Assembly: GCA_016935315.1 (NCBI GenBank)
Contig: JAFGRD010000160.1
Coordinates: 1-45,238 of the forward strand
Length of the DNA stretch: 45,238 bases
Direction of reading: 5' to 3'
From: Pirellulales bacterium
GTDB taxonomy: Bacteria; Planctomycetota; Planctomycetia; Pirellulales; Thermoguttaceae
Shown here: piece after piece, positions 1 through 7,736 of the stretch
Position numbering within the stretch: the first letter of the stretch is position 1
Layout of the letters: the number at the start of each line of letters is the position of its first letter
Made by a program: the position numbers and the translations under genes
The notes under the pieces: generated by a model
Databases searched by the model: none
What the model was told of the DNA's origin: nothing
Seen by the model: the letters and a program-made list of their open reading frames with translations, nothing else

Positions 1-113
1 ATCATGCTGACGACGGTTTCCACTTGCCAACGTTGGCCATAGCGGGCGTGGTCGAAGCGCGTTTGCATTCGCGGGTGGCACGGACACCTTGCGTGGTGAC
101 TTGCTCGTCGTGC
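1..113 (-). pseudogene. DDE transposase remnant, cut by window edge
   Basis: On the minus strand, from base 68 to the left edge, one frame reads MQTRFDHARYGQRWQVETVV. The run RFD-x3-YGQRWQVETV-x-SM resembles the region around the catalytic glutamate of IS4/IS5-superfamily DDE transposases, where a YGQRWQ-x-E-T-x-x-SM(IK) block is common. The frame opens only about 37 codons upstream, after a TGA. No N-terminal domain exists to its right, because the M20 peptidase begins at 160. It is therefore a 5'-truncated copy or relic whose remainder lies outside the window. Inverted repeats and exact family cannot be assigned. Confidence 0.5.
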
Positions 114-159
114 TCATACTTATACATACGAACACTATCCATGACAGGTTCGGCGTTTT

Positions 160-1389
160 CTACAGAGCACGGCTGACACCTTTTTCCGGCGCGAGGCAGA
201 AGCGGTAGAAGATCTCGGTCGCCTGCCGCAACTGATCCAGCGGCAGCCATTCGTCTTTGGTGTGGGCCTGATCGAGGTGGCCGGGCCCGAAGACGACCGA
301 GGGGACCCCGGCCGCCGCATAGAACGCCGCATTGGTCGCATAGGGCACGCCCACCCGCCGGCACTCGCCCGCGGTTGCACGCACCAAGGCTGCCAACGTC
401 TCGGCCACCACGCCGTTGGCTTCGTCTGCCAGCGCAAGTCCCCGCATGGAGAGCGGATCGTGCTGAAGCGAGCCGCTGCCTCCGAGCGCCTGGTCCAGAG
501 AGTCGATCACCTGCTGCCGCGATGCGTCGGGCGATTGGCCGGGCGGTAAGCGGTGGTCGATCTCGATCGTGCAGCGGTCGGGCACGGTGTTGACGCTGGT
601 GCCGCCGCAAATCGTGCCGACACTCAGCGTGGGCGGCCCACACAGCGGGTGGACGGGGCGCTGGTCAAGCTCCTGGCGGCAGTAACGCTCGATGGCCGCC
701 AACACCGGGGCCATCCGATAGATGGCGTTGACTCCGTCGGCGGGCCGGGCACTGTGGCAGGCACGGCCCGTCGTGTGGCACCTCCAGCGAACCACGCCCT
801 TGTGGGCGACCACAACGTCCAGGCCGGTCGGCTCGGCAACCACGGCGGCGTGGGGTCGGCAAGGAACGATCGTCGTGCCGTGCGACTCCCAGAGACTTGT
901 CAGCGCCTCGGCGCCTGTGAATCCGTACTCCTCGTTCACCGTGCAACTGACCAGCAGGGTGGGCATGCCGGAGGGACGCTCGGCGACCAGCCGCGAAAGG
1001 GCCGCGAGGATTGCCGCCATGCCGCCTTTGGTGTCACAGGAACCTCGGCCATAGAGGCGGCCGTGGCGAATCTCCGGCACAAAGGGCTCGATCGACATGC
1101 CCTCGACCGGCACGGTGTCTTGATGGGCGTCGAGCAGCACCACGCGTCCGCCGCGGTCCGGCGGCGGGTCTCCGTCGAGCCGGGCAAGGAGGTTTTCGCG
1201 GCCGGGGGCCACCGGCTGCCGCTCGGTCCGAAGCCCCAGCCGCCCCAACAGTTCCTCCAAGTGGTCGGTCAGCCGGTCCTCGCCAAACGGCGGGCCCGAC
1301 ACGCTGCGGCCCATCGGATTGACGCTCGGGACGGCAACCAACTGGGCGAGTGTCTCGACGGGGTCGAGCAACGGGGGATTGGGCATCAA
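160..1389 (-). CDS. M20-family metallopeptidase (ArgE/DapE/CPG2-like amidohydrolase)
   Basis: The 409-residue protein is a di-metal peptidase/deacylase of the M20 family, which hydrolyses amide bonds of acylated amino acids or dipeptides in the cytosol. The expected metal ligands are visible in order: H89-x-D91 in LLDAHQDTVP, D119 in GRGSCDTKGG, the catalytic E153-E154 pair in VNEEYGFTGA, E186 in VAEPTGL and H376 in the C-terminal GPGHLDQAHTKDE segment. A dimerisation (lid) insert lies between about residues 195 and 310. The length is normal for the family. The exact substrate (acetylornithine, succinyl-diaminopimelate or another acyl-amino acid) cannot be read from the sequence. The gene stands alone, divergent from the nuo operon, with about 500 bp of regulatory DNA between them. 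Confidence 0.9.
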   Translation of the reverse strand: MMPNPPLLDPVETLAQLVAVPSVNPMGRSVSGPPFGEDRLTDHLEELLGRLGLRTERQPVAPGRENLLARLDGDPPPDRGGRVVLLDAHQDTVPVEGMSIEPFVPEIRHGRLYGRGSCDTKGGMAAILAALSRLVAERPSGMPTLLVSCTVNEEYGFTGAEALTSLWESHGTTIVPCRPHAAVVAEPTGLDVVVAHKGVVRWRCHTTGRACHSARPADGVNAIYRMAPVLAAIERYCRQELDQRPVHPLCGPPTLSVGTICGGTSVNTVPDRCTIEIDHRLPPGQSPDASRQQVIDSLDQALGGSGSLQHDPLSMRGLALADEANGVVAETLAALVRATAGECRRVGVPYATNAAFYAAAGVPSVVFGPGHLDQAHTKDEWLPLDQLRQATEIFYRFCLAPEKGVSRAL

Positions 1390-1583
1390 AGGTCCTCTGG
1401 CTGCAACACTTCTGGGCTCGGTCGCCGAGGGGCTCGCATGGGAGAAGTCCGGCCTCGGCCACCCCGGTCATTTTAGCCGGCCGGTTGCCGAACGAAAGCG
1501 GCCTGGCTGCAATGGTTTTGCAGTGCAGGGTGGATGCAGTACCTGGGAGGAATAAAAAAGATCGGCATTCCCCGGATTTGGGG

Positions 1584-1612
1584 TTGAGTTGGCAGAAAGG
1601 GGCAATCATAAT
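1584..1612 (+). promoter_or_regulatory. sigma70-type promoter in front of a short structured RNA
   Basis: TTGAGT (1584-1589) and CATAAT (1607-1612) are separated by exactly 17 bp. The predicted start, near 1619, coincides with the first base of a perfect 7-bp hairpin that is followed by an intrinsic terminator. This makes the box pair more credible than a chance match. Confidence 0.5.
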
Positions 1613-1618
1613 CCAATT

Positions 1619-1687
1619 GTGCGAGGTCTCTTTCTCGCACCCTTGCCCTTCGTAGGTCCCTGCCCCACCTGCGAAGGGCCTTTTTCT
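1619..1687 (+). ncRNA. predicted ~70-nt small RNA or attenuated leader
   Basis: Directly downstream of the promoter at 1584-1612 the transcript would fold as GTGCGAG / CTCGCAC (1619-1625 with 1634-1640, 8-nt loop). A 13-bp terminator hairpin with a T tract follows at 1645-1687. No open reading frame of note lies in between. Two readings fit: an independent short RNA, or an aborted leader transcript upstream of the nuo promoters. No known RNA family is recognised. Confidence 0.45.
1645..1687 (+). terminator. Rho-independent terminator upstream of the nuo promoters
   Basis: GCCCTTCGTAGGT (1645-1657) pairs with ACCTGCGAAGGGC (1667-1679) over 13 bp with one G-T wobble and a 9-nt loop, followed by C-TTTTT-CTT. 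The reverse strand has no T tract, so it acts on rightward transcripts. It ends the short RNA and insulates the nuo promoters from upstream reading. Confidence 0.85.
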
Positions 1688-1721
1688 TGTACCGGCACCT
1701 CACTTGCTCCCGGCGGCCGGG

Positions 1722-1750
1722 TTGACGGTCTGCGCTAGCACGGCTAGAAT
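1722..1750 (+). promoter_or_regulatory. nuo promoter, upstream copy (P1)
   Basis: TTGACG (1722-1727), a 17-bp spacer and TAGAAT (1745-1750). Near-consensus housekeeping sigma factor promoter, identical to the second copy 84 bp downstream. Confidence 0.7.
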
Positions 1751-1805
1751 CGGCCCACATCTCCCATTTCTTGTACCGGCACCTCACTTGCTCCCGGCGG
1801 CCGGG

Positions 1806-1834
1806 TTGACGGTCTGCGCTAGCACGGCTAGAAT
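1806..1834 (+). promoter_or_regulatory. nuo promoter, downstream copy (P2)
   Basis: TTGACG (1806-1811), a 17-bp spacer and TAGAAT (1829-1834). Initiation is expected near 1841, giving a leader of about 50 nt before the nuoA ATG at 1893. Confidence 0.75.
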
Positions 1835-1892
1835 CGGCCCACATCTCACATCGATTTTTCTCCTACGGCACGCTGCGGCGGGGTTGCGAAGG

Positions 1893-2408
1893 ATGCAGAG
1901 CACTGTCCTGGCGATACTGGCGCCCATTTTGCTGTTCGTCGCCTGCGTTGTCGGGTTGGCGGTCGTGTTGTTGGTGATGGGCAATTGCTTCAGCCCGGGC
2001 CGCAAGACGCGCGTGAAACGCATGCCGTACGAGAGCGGCATGGACCCGATCCACGACACCCGGCGGCAATTCGACGTCCGATTCCACTTGATGGCGATTG
2101 CCTTTCTGGTGTTCGACGTCGAACTGCTGTTTCTCTACCCTTGGGCGGTCACGGCGCAGGCGGCCAAGTTGGCCGCTTCGCAGCCGGCTGCGTCGGCCGT
2201 GGCGACGTCGTCCGTGGCAACCGCGGCCGAATCCGCCGATTCCACCGCGAGCACGAATCGGGCCATGGACGCGACCGTGGCGGCTTTGCGGGGGACCGAA
2301 CTGGTCGAGAATCGCGACCTGGTGTTTCCCGGCGTGATGGTCTTCATCGCCTTGCTGACTCTGGGTTTCATCTACGACTGGCGCAAGGGGATCTTCCGGT
2401 GGCGATAG
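1893..2408 (+). CDS. nuoA: NADH-quinone oxidoreductase subunit A
   Basis: Membrane-arm subunit of respiratory complex I. The protein is 171 residues: helix 1 at about 8-29, the conserved YESGMDP loop (46-52), FDVRFHLMAIAFLVFDVE leading into helix 2 (about 63-86), and helix 3 (144-162) ending in YDWRKG. Between helices 2 and 3 is an Ala/Ser/Thr-rich insertion of about 50 residues (88-140) absent from typical NuoA of 120-145 residues. The ATG at 1893 was chosen because the reading frame upstream runs through the duplicated promoter. There is no clear Shine-Dalgarno at usable distance. First gene of the nuo operon; its stop lies inside the nuoB start region. Confidence 0.93.
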   Translation: MQSTVLAILAPILLFVACVVGLAVVLLVMGNCFSPGRKTRVKRMPYESGMDPIHDTRRQFDVRFHLMAIAFLVFDVELLFLYPWAVTAQAAKLAASQPAASAVATSSVATAAESADSTASTNRAMDATVAALRGTELVENRDLVFPGVMVFIALLTLGFIYDWRKGIFRWR

Positions 2409-2923
2409 TCGAACTGCCCGAGAACGTGCGCATCACCAGCCTCGATCGGCTCGTGGCCTGGTGTCGCAGCTACAGCCTCTGGCCGATGCCGTATGCCACG
2501 GCTTGTTGCGGCATCGAGCTGATGGCCACCGGCGCCAGCCGCACGGACATTTCGCGGTTCGGCGCGGAGGTTTTCCGCTTCAGTCCTCGGCAGTGCGACC
2601 TGATGCTGGTGGCCGGCCGGGTGGTGATGAAGATGATGCCCGTGTTGCAGCGGATCTGGCAACAGATGTACGAGCCGAAGTGGTGCGTTGCCATGGGGGC
2701 CTGCGCGTCGACCGGCGGCGTGTTCGACACGTACAGCGTCGTCCAGGGGATCGATCGGTTCATCCCGGTGGACGTCTACGTACCCGGCTGTCCGCCGCGG
2801 CCGGAACAATTGATCCAGTCGCTTGTCGACTTGCAGCAGAAGATCCAGGCGGAAGACACGATTTTCGGCCGCGAGTTCGACGCCCCGTCGCGGCAACGGG
2901 CCAAGCGGCCACTCCAAGAATAG
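2399..2923 (+). CDS. nuoB: NADH-quinone oxidoreductase subunit B
   Basis: Peripheral-arm subunit that holds cluster N2, the last iron-sulfur centre before quinone. The 174-residue product shows the four N2 ligands: tandem Cys36-Cys37 in ATACCGIE, Cys102 in MGACAS and Cys131 in PGCPPRPE. The start is GTG at 2399, which overlaps the nuoA stop by 10 bp; the first ATG in frame would remove conserved N-terminal sequence. The overlap implies translational coupling with nuoA. The length is that of the family. Quinone-pocket residues around RFSPRQCD are conserved. Confidence 0.95.
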   Translation: MAIVELPENVRITSLDRLVAWCRSYSLWPMPYATACCGIELMATGASRTDISRFGAEVFRFSPRQCDLMLVAGRVVMKMMPVLQRIWQQMYEPKWCVAMGACASTGGVFDTYSVVQGIDRFIPVDVYVPGCPPRPEQLIQSLVDLQQKIQAEDTIFGREFDAPSRQRAKRPLQE

Positions 2924-2927
2924 ACCG

Positions 2928-3425
2928 ATGACCGAGCCCCAAACGATCCATGCCCTCAAGGGCGCGTACGGCGATCTGGCATTCAGCGAATACCGCGGCC
3001 AGACCCGGGTGGTCGTGCCCTTGGCGTTGATCCACGACGTGCTCGAAACGCTCAAGGAGCGGCTGGGGTTCGACCTGCTGGTGGACATCACGTGCGTCGA
3101 CTACCTTCGCTACCGCGGTGCGCAGGACCGCTTCGGCATGGTCTACCTGCTGGCCAACGTGGAGACGAACGAGCGGATTACCGCGCGGACGTTCGTCAAC
3201 GATCCCGAGCCGACGGTTCCGTCGATGGTGGATTTGTGGGCAGGGGCCGATTGGCTGGAGCGCGAGGTGTGGGACTTGTTCGGGATTCGGTTTTCCGGCC
3301 ATCCCGATTTGCGGCGGATCGTCTTACCCGACGGGTTCGAGGCGCATCCGCTGCGGAAGGACTATCCCTTGCAAGGCCGCGGCGAGCGGCACAACTTACC
3401 GGTGATCCGACGTGCGGAAGGATAG
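2928..3425 (+). CDS. nuoC: NADH-quinone oxidoreductase subunit C
   Basis: The 165-residue product is the 30-kDa-type subunit of the peripheral arm, which packs against NuoD. The family signature LEREVWDLFGIRF is at 110-122 and is followed by HPDLRRIVLPDGFEAHPLRKDYPL. It is a separate gene, not fused to nuoD as in enterobacteria. The ATG at 2928 lies 4 bp past the nuoB stop. Confidence 0.95.
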   Translation: MTEPQTIHALKGAYGDLAFSEYRGQTRVVVPLALIHDVLETLKERLGFDLLVDITCVDYLRYRGAQDRFGMVYLLANVETNERITARTFVNDPEPTVPSMVDLWAGADWLEREVWDLFGIRFSGHPDLRRIVLPDGFEAHPLRKDYPLQGRGERHNLPVIRRAEG

Positions 3426-3457
3426 CGCGGCGTGAAGCCGCGGCGCAAGAATCGAAA

Positions 3458-4684
3458 ATGCCTCTGACCCCTGCCACCCAAACCGGCGACCTGGCCCACG
3501 ACGAGCCGCAGCCCTATCTGTGGACGATGAACGTCGGCCCGCAGCACCCGGCCACGCACACCACCTTGCGGCTGGTGCTGAAGCTGGACGGCGAGCGGGT
3601 GGTCGACGCGATGCCCGACATCGGCTACCTGCACTCGGGCTTCGAGAAGATCGGCGAGCACCTCGACTACAACCAGTACGTGGTGGTGACGGACCGGATG
3701 AACTACGTGTCGCCGGCGGCCAACAACGTGGCCTGGCACCATGCGGTGGAGAAGCTGCTGGGGATCGAGGTCCCGCCGCGGTGCCAGTACATCCGCGTGA
3801 TCATCAGCGAGCTGGCCCGCATCGGCGATCACCTGACGTGCAACGCGGCGGTCGGGCTCGACACGGGGGCCTTCACCTTCTTTATGTACGCCTTCAATCC
3901 CCGCGAAGCGACGCTGGACATCCTGGAGGCGATGTGCGGGGCCCGGTTCACCAACAGCTACACCCGGGTGGGCGGGCTGACCAACGACATCTCGCCCAAG
4001 GCGATCGCGATGATCCGGGAGTTCCTGGCGGGGATGCCGAAGAAGCTGGACGACGCCGAGGCCCTGCTGAACCGCAACCGCATCTTCGTCGACCGCACCA
4101 AGGGCGTCGGCGTGCTGAGCAAGCAGGAAGCGATCAACCGCTGCGTGACCGGTCCGATCGGCCGGGCCAGCGGCGTACCGCGGGACCTGCGGCGGGATGA
4201 ACCCTATCTGGCCTACGGCGACTTCGATTTCGACGTCTGTTGCGCCGAGGCCGGCGACTGCTTCGCCCGATACCTGGTCCGCATGGCCGAGGTCCGCCAG
4301 AGCCTGCGGATCATCGAGCAGGCGGTCGAGAACTTGCCGCCGGGGCCGGTGAACGTGGGGATCGACGCGCGGACGCGGCTGCCGGAGAAGGGCCCGGTGT
4401 ATGCGACGATCGAAGGATTGATTTCGCACTTCGAGCTGGTGATGGCCAATCGCGGGTTCAAGGTGCCCAGCGAAGAGAGCTACGCGGCGGTTGAGGCCCC
4501 CAACGGCGAGCTGGGGTTCTACCTGGTCGGCGACGGCACGAACACGGCGTACCGTGCCCGGTGTCGCCCGCCCTCGTTCATCAATTTCGCCCTCTTTCCC
4601 CATTTGATTCGCGGCCACATGCTCAGCGACGTGGTGGCCGTGTTGGGGAGCCTGAACATCATCGCAGCGGAACTGGATCGATAG
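3458..4684 (+). CDS. nuoD: NADH-quinone oxidoreductase subunit D
   Basis: 49-kDa-type subunit that forms the quinone-binding pocket with NuoB. The 408 residues begin with the conserved MNVGPQHPATHTTLRL loop carrying the quinone-pocket His. The usual Gly after ATH is Thr here. Further landmarks are HSGFEKIGEHLDYNQ, RVIISELARIGDHL, YTRVGGLTND and the C-terminal DVVAVLGSLNIIAAELDR. The hydrogenase-type NiFe cysteines are absent, as expected for complex I. The ATG at 3458 follows nuoC by 32 bp. Confidence 0.96.
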   Translation: MPLTPATQTGDLAHDEPQPYLWTMNVGPQHPATHTTLRLVLKLDGERVVDAMPDIGYLHSGFEKIGEHLDYNQYVVVTDRMNYVSPAANNVAWHHAVEKLLGIEVPPRCQYIRVIISELARIGDHLTCNAAVGLDTGAFTFFMYAFNPREATLDILEAMCGARFTNSYTRVGGLTNDISPKAIAMIREFLAGMPKKLDDAEALLNRNRIFVDRTKGVGVLSKQEAINRCVTGPIGRASGVPRDLRRDEPYLAYGDFDFDVCCAEAGDCFARYLVRMAEVRQSLRIIEQAVENLPPGPVNVGIDARTRLPEKGPVYATIEGLISHFELVMANRGFKVPSEESYAAVEAPNGELGFYLVGDGTNTAYRARCRPPSFINFALFPHLIRGHMLSDVVAVLGSLNIIAAELDR

Positions 4685-4717
4685 GCGATTTGCCGCTTCA
4701 CCACGCACCACCGACTC

Positions 4718-5203
4718 ATGTCTACTACCGAACGCCTACTGACCGACGAAGTACGCGAGTCCATTCAGGCGCTGTTTCCGCGCTACCCCACGCGGCAGGC
4801 GGTCACCTTGCCGGCGCTGCACCTGGTCCACGAGCAATTCGGCTACGTGCCGCCGCAGGCGGTGGTGGAGATTGCCGAACTGCTGGAGCTGGCCCCCGCC
4901 CAGGTGCAGGATACGCTGTCGTTCTATGGTTTCTTCAAGCAGGACAAGCCGGTGGGCCGGACGCGCGTCTGGGTCTGCCGGTCGATTGCCTGCAGCGCTC
5001 GCGGCGGCGAGGAGCTGCTGGAGCACCTTTGTGCGAGGCTGGGCATCCGTCCCGGCGAAACGACGCCCGACGGCCGCGTCACGCTGGAGTTCGCCGAATG
5101 CCTGGGGGCGTGCGATTTCGCCCCGGCCATGCTGGCCAACGAGACGTTGCACAAGAACCTGACGAAAGAGAAGATTGACGAGTTGATCGATTCCTGGAAG
5201 TGA
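4718..5203 (+). CDS. nuoE: NADH-quinone oxidoreductase subunit E
   Basis: 24-kDa-type subunit of the NADH dehydrogenase module, carrying the thioredoxin-like [2Fe-2S] cluster N1a. Ligands are C87 and C92 (VCRSIAC) and C128 and C132 (ECLGAC). An N-terminal helical bundle with the FGYVPPQAV motif precedes them. The 161 residues are normal for the family. A 34-bp gap separates it from nuoD and 78 bp from nuoF. Confidence 0.95.
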   Translation: MSTTERLLTDEVRESIQALFPRYPTRQAVTLPALHLVHEQFGYVPPQAVVEIAELLELAPAQVQDTLSFYGFFKQDKPVGRTRVWVCRSIACSARGGEELLEHLCARLGIRPGETTPDGRVTLEFAECLGACDFAPAMLANETLHKNLTKEKIDELIDSWK

Positions 5204-5281
5204 TTCCCGGTGCCGGAAACGCGGCCCCGTGCGACCCGGCCTCCAAGACCCCACGCTGAAACCGAAGCCCCATAACCTGCC

Positions 5282-6670
5282 GTGGCACACTACGAACCGG
5301 TTCTCCTGGCGAACATCCACAAGAAGGACAGCCACACGCTGGCCGTCTACGAGGCGGGTGGGGGATATCGCGCGCTGCGTCGCGTGCTTAAGGAGATGAA
5401 TCCGCAGGACGTGGTGAACCTGGTTCGCTCCAGCAATCTCCGCGGTCGGGGCGGCGCGGGGTTTCCGACCGGGCTGAAGTGGACCTTTCTGCCGGAGGGG
5501 CATCCCGGGCCGGTCTACTTTTGCGTCAACGCCGATGAGAGCGAGCCGGGAACGATCGTCAACCGGGTGCAGATGGAGTTCGATCCGCACCAGGTCCTCG
5601 AAGGCACAATCCTCAGTTGCTATGCCACGGGGGCCGCCACGGCCTACGTCTATCTTCGGTACGAATACCCGCTCTGCTACCGGCGGATGCAGGCGGCCAT
5701 CGACGAGTGTTACCAGGCCGGCTACCTGGGCAAGAACATCCTGAACTCCGATTTCTCGCTGGAGATGACCATCCACCGCGGGGCCGCGGCGTACGTCTGC
5801 GGCGAGGAGACCGGTCTGATCGAGAGCCTGGAGGGCAAGCGGGCGTGGCCGCGGATCAAGCCGCCGTTTCCGGCGGTCGAGGGGCTGTTCCGCAAGCCGA
5901 CCGTGGTCAACAATGTGGAGACGATGGCCTGCGTGACCCACATCGCCGGCCGGGGCGCCGACTGGTTCAAGTCGATGGGCACGCCGCCCGAGCCGGGCAA
6001 CCCCCGCGATCCCGGCAGCTACGGCCCGAAGCTGTTCGGCCTCAGCGGCCACCTGAACCGGCCCGGCGTGTACGAGGCACCGTTGGGGATCACTTGCCGC
6101 CAACTGATCGAGGAGTTCGGCGGCGGCGTGTGGCACGGCCGCCGGGCCAAGGCGGTCGTACCGGGCGGATTGAGCACGGGGCTGCTGACCGAAGCGGAAC
6201 TGGACACGCCCATGGATTTCTCGGGGCCCGGCAAGGTCGGCTGCTTGGGCTTGGGCACCGGGTGCGTGGTCGTGCTCGACGAGACCTATTCGATGATCGA
6301 TTTCTTGCTGAACAGTTGCCGCTTCTTCGCCCACGAGAGCTGCGGGCAGTGCACGCCCTGTCGCGAAGGGACTCACTGGGCGCTGCAGATGCTGCGGCGG
6401 ATCAAGGCGGGCCGGGGGCGACTGAAAGACCTGGACTTGCTGCTGGAGATCGGCGATTCGATCGGGATCATTCCCGGCACGACGATTTGCGGCCTGGCCG
6501 ACGGGGCCGCCTGGCCGATCAAAAACGCCATCAACAAGTTCCGCAATGAGTTCGAGGACCATATCATACAGACCAATCCGGACGGATACATGGTGACCGA
6601 GCCGGTCGAAGCGTTGGAGGACCCGCAGCAGCGGGATTGGCCGGCAGTCAGGCAGCCCGTGTCGGCCTAG
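5282..6670 (+). CDS. nuoF: NADH-quinone oxidoreductase subunit F (NADH/FMN-binding)
   Basis: Catalytic entry point of complex I: binds NADH and FMN and passes electrons to [4Fe-4S] cluster N3. The 462-residue product shows the glycine-rich NADH site LRGRGGAGFPTGLKW (53-67), the FMN site CVNADESEPGT (81-91), the CGEETGLIESLEGKR block (173-187) and the cluster ligands C354, C357, C360 and C403. The start is GTG at 5282; no better ATG precedes the conserved N-terminus. The length matches the family. Confidence 0.96.
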   Translation: MAHYEPVLLANIHKKDSHTLAVYEAGGGYRALRRVLKEMNPQDVVNLVRSSNLRGRGGAGFPTGLKWTFLPEGHPGPVYFCVNADESEPGTIVNRVQMEFDPHQVLEGTILSCYATGAATAYVYLRYEYPLCYRRMQAAIDECYQAGYLGKNILNSDFSLEMTIHRGAAAYVCGEETGLIESLEGKRAWPRIKPPFPAVEGLFRKPTVVNNVETMACVTHIAGRGADWFKSMGTPPEPGNPRDPGSYGPKLFGLSGHLNRPGVYEAPLGITCRQLIEEFGGGVWHGRRAKAVVPGGLSTGLLTEAELDTPMDFSGPGKVGCLGLGTGCVVVLDETYSMIDFLLNSCRFFAHESCGQCTPCREGTHWALQMLRRIKAGRGRLKDLDLLLEIGDSIGIIPGTTICGLADGAAWPIKNAINKFRNEFEDHIIQTNPDGYMVTEPVEALEDPQQRDWPAVRQPVSA

Positions 6671-6760
6671 GGCCCGTTTGCCGGCGGGTTGCCGGTGGGC
6701 GATCACGAAGGAAACAAGGATTCCCGGGGCGGGTCGAGCAACGCGACCCGCGCAGAGACG

Positions 6761-7699
6761 ATGGAGAAGCCGAAGCGACGACCGTTTCAGTTCAGCCTGG
6801 GCGCGCTGCTTTTTCTGGTGGCGGCCTGTGCCGTGGTGTTCGGCGTTGCGCGGTGGCGATACTTTGAACAGCTTGCCCGGGTACGCGATTCACACGCGGC
6901 GATTGGGATCGCGGCCATGATCAACACGTACATGGACGCCAATGAGGGCCGGTGGCCCGCGAGTTGGGACGACTTGCGTCCGTTCTACAAGATCAACGGG
7001 ATCGTGACCGGCACGGACTACTGCACGTTCGAGGAGATCCGCGAGAGTTGGGACGTCGATTTCGAGGCCGATCCGGCGGAGCTGGCCCGGGTTGAGCACA
7101 CGCCCGGCGTGGCGCCCTTCCACGCCATCACCCAGCGGCACGCTCGTCCGATGAGCCATCCGGAATGGGAGCCGAACGTTCGCGTGTACCACCACTTGCG
7201 GGGCTACGCGGGCTTACAGACGGCCGCGATGATCATCGAGTACTTGAAGGCCAACGACGACGCATGGCCCGACGATTGGGAAGACTTGCGCCGTGTCTAT
7301 CCGGCGGCCGTCAAGCCCAACGGCAACCACTACTGTTCGTTCGAGTTGGCCCGCGGCTGCATGGAAATCGACTTCGAGGCCGATCCGGTCGAGCTGGCCA
7401 AAGCGCGGCCGCAGCCCGGCGAGCTTCCGTTCCGGGTCGTTTCTCCCGTCGACGACGAGGCACGGCCGGGCGGCTGGGAGCCGAATCAACGGATTTTCGA
7501 GTATCTGACGTCCCGGTCGACGGCCGGCGAGCCGCAACCGCCGGACGCGCCCAGAACCTTCGTCGCCCCCAAGACGCCGATCGCGCCCGGGACGTCGGTG
7601 GCCATGGCGGATCGCGTTCACAACCGCCTGACCGCGATCGACCATCGGCCTCTATCGACCATTGACCGGTATCGGCCATTAACCAGTATCGTCCACTAG
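6761..7699 (+). CDS. membrane-anchored protein with internal duplication, inside the nuo operon
   Basis: Not a known complex I subunit. The 312-residue protein starts with a basic MEKPKRRPFQFS segment and one helix (about 13-30, LGALLFLVAACAVVFGVA), then a soluble part made of two related units. Unit one (about 47-115) contains MINTYMDANEGRWPASWDDL, YCTFEEIRESWDVDFEADPAELARV; unit two (about 150-230) contains MIIEYLKANDDAWPDDWEDL, YCSFELARGCMEIDFEADPVELAKA. The extreme C-terminus is low complexity (repeated DHRPLST/DRYRPLTS), written in a degenerate DNA repeat. The ATG at 6761 is chosen because it starts the basic and hydrophobic leader. The N-terminal leader style is common in planctomycete small membrane proteins. 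Its position between nuoF and nuoG, on the same strand, implies co-expression. An assembly or accessory role is only a guess. Confidence 0.75.
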   Translation: MEKPKRRPFQFSLGALLFLVAACAVVFGVARWRYFEQLARVRDSHAAIGIAAMINTYMDANEGRWPASWDDLRPFYKINGIVTGTDYCTFEEIRESWDVDFEADPAELARVEHTPGVAPFHAITQRHARPMSHPEWEPNVRVYHHLRGYAGLQTAAMIIEYLKANDDAWPDDWEDLRRVYPAAVKPNGNHYCSFELARGCMEIDFEADPVELAKARPQPGELPFRVVSPVDDEARPGGWEPNQRIFEYLTSRSTAGEPQPPDAPRTFVAPKTPIAPGTSVAMADRVHNRLTAIDHRPLSTIDRYRPLTSIVH

Positions 7700-7736
7700 C
7701 CACCCACTGCGATCCACGCACTGCGATCGACCGCTC

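Larger units (their letters stand above)
1684..1847 (+). repeat. tandem duplication of an 80-bp promoter segment
   Basis: Bases 1684-1763 recur at 1768-1847 (period 84 bp, 4-bp spacer) with no differences seen by eye. Each unit carries a complete promoter. The left boundary falls in the T tract of the preceding terminator. Confidence 0.95.

Noticed and set aside
3362-6706. Long minus-strand reading frames of 449 and 656 codons opposite nuoD, nuoE and nuoF
   Set aside because: They are shadows of GC-rich genes on the plus strand, with His/Arg/Gln-rich products and no family likeness.
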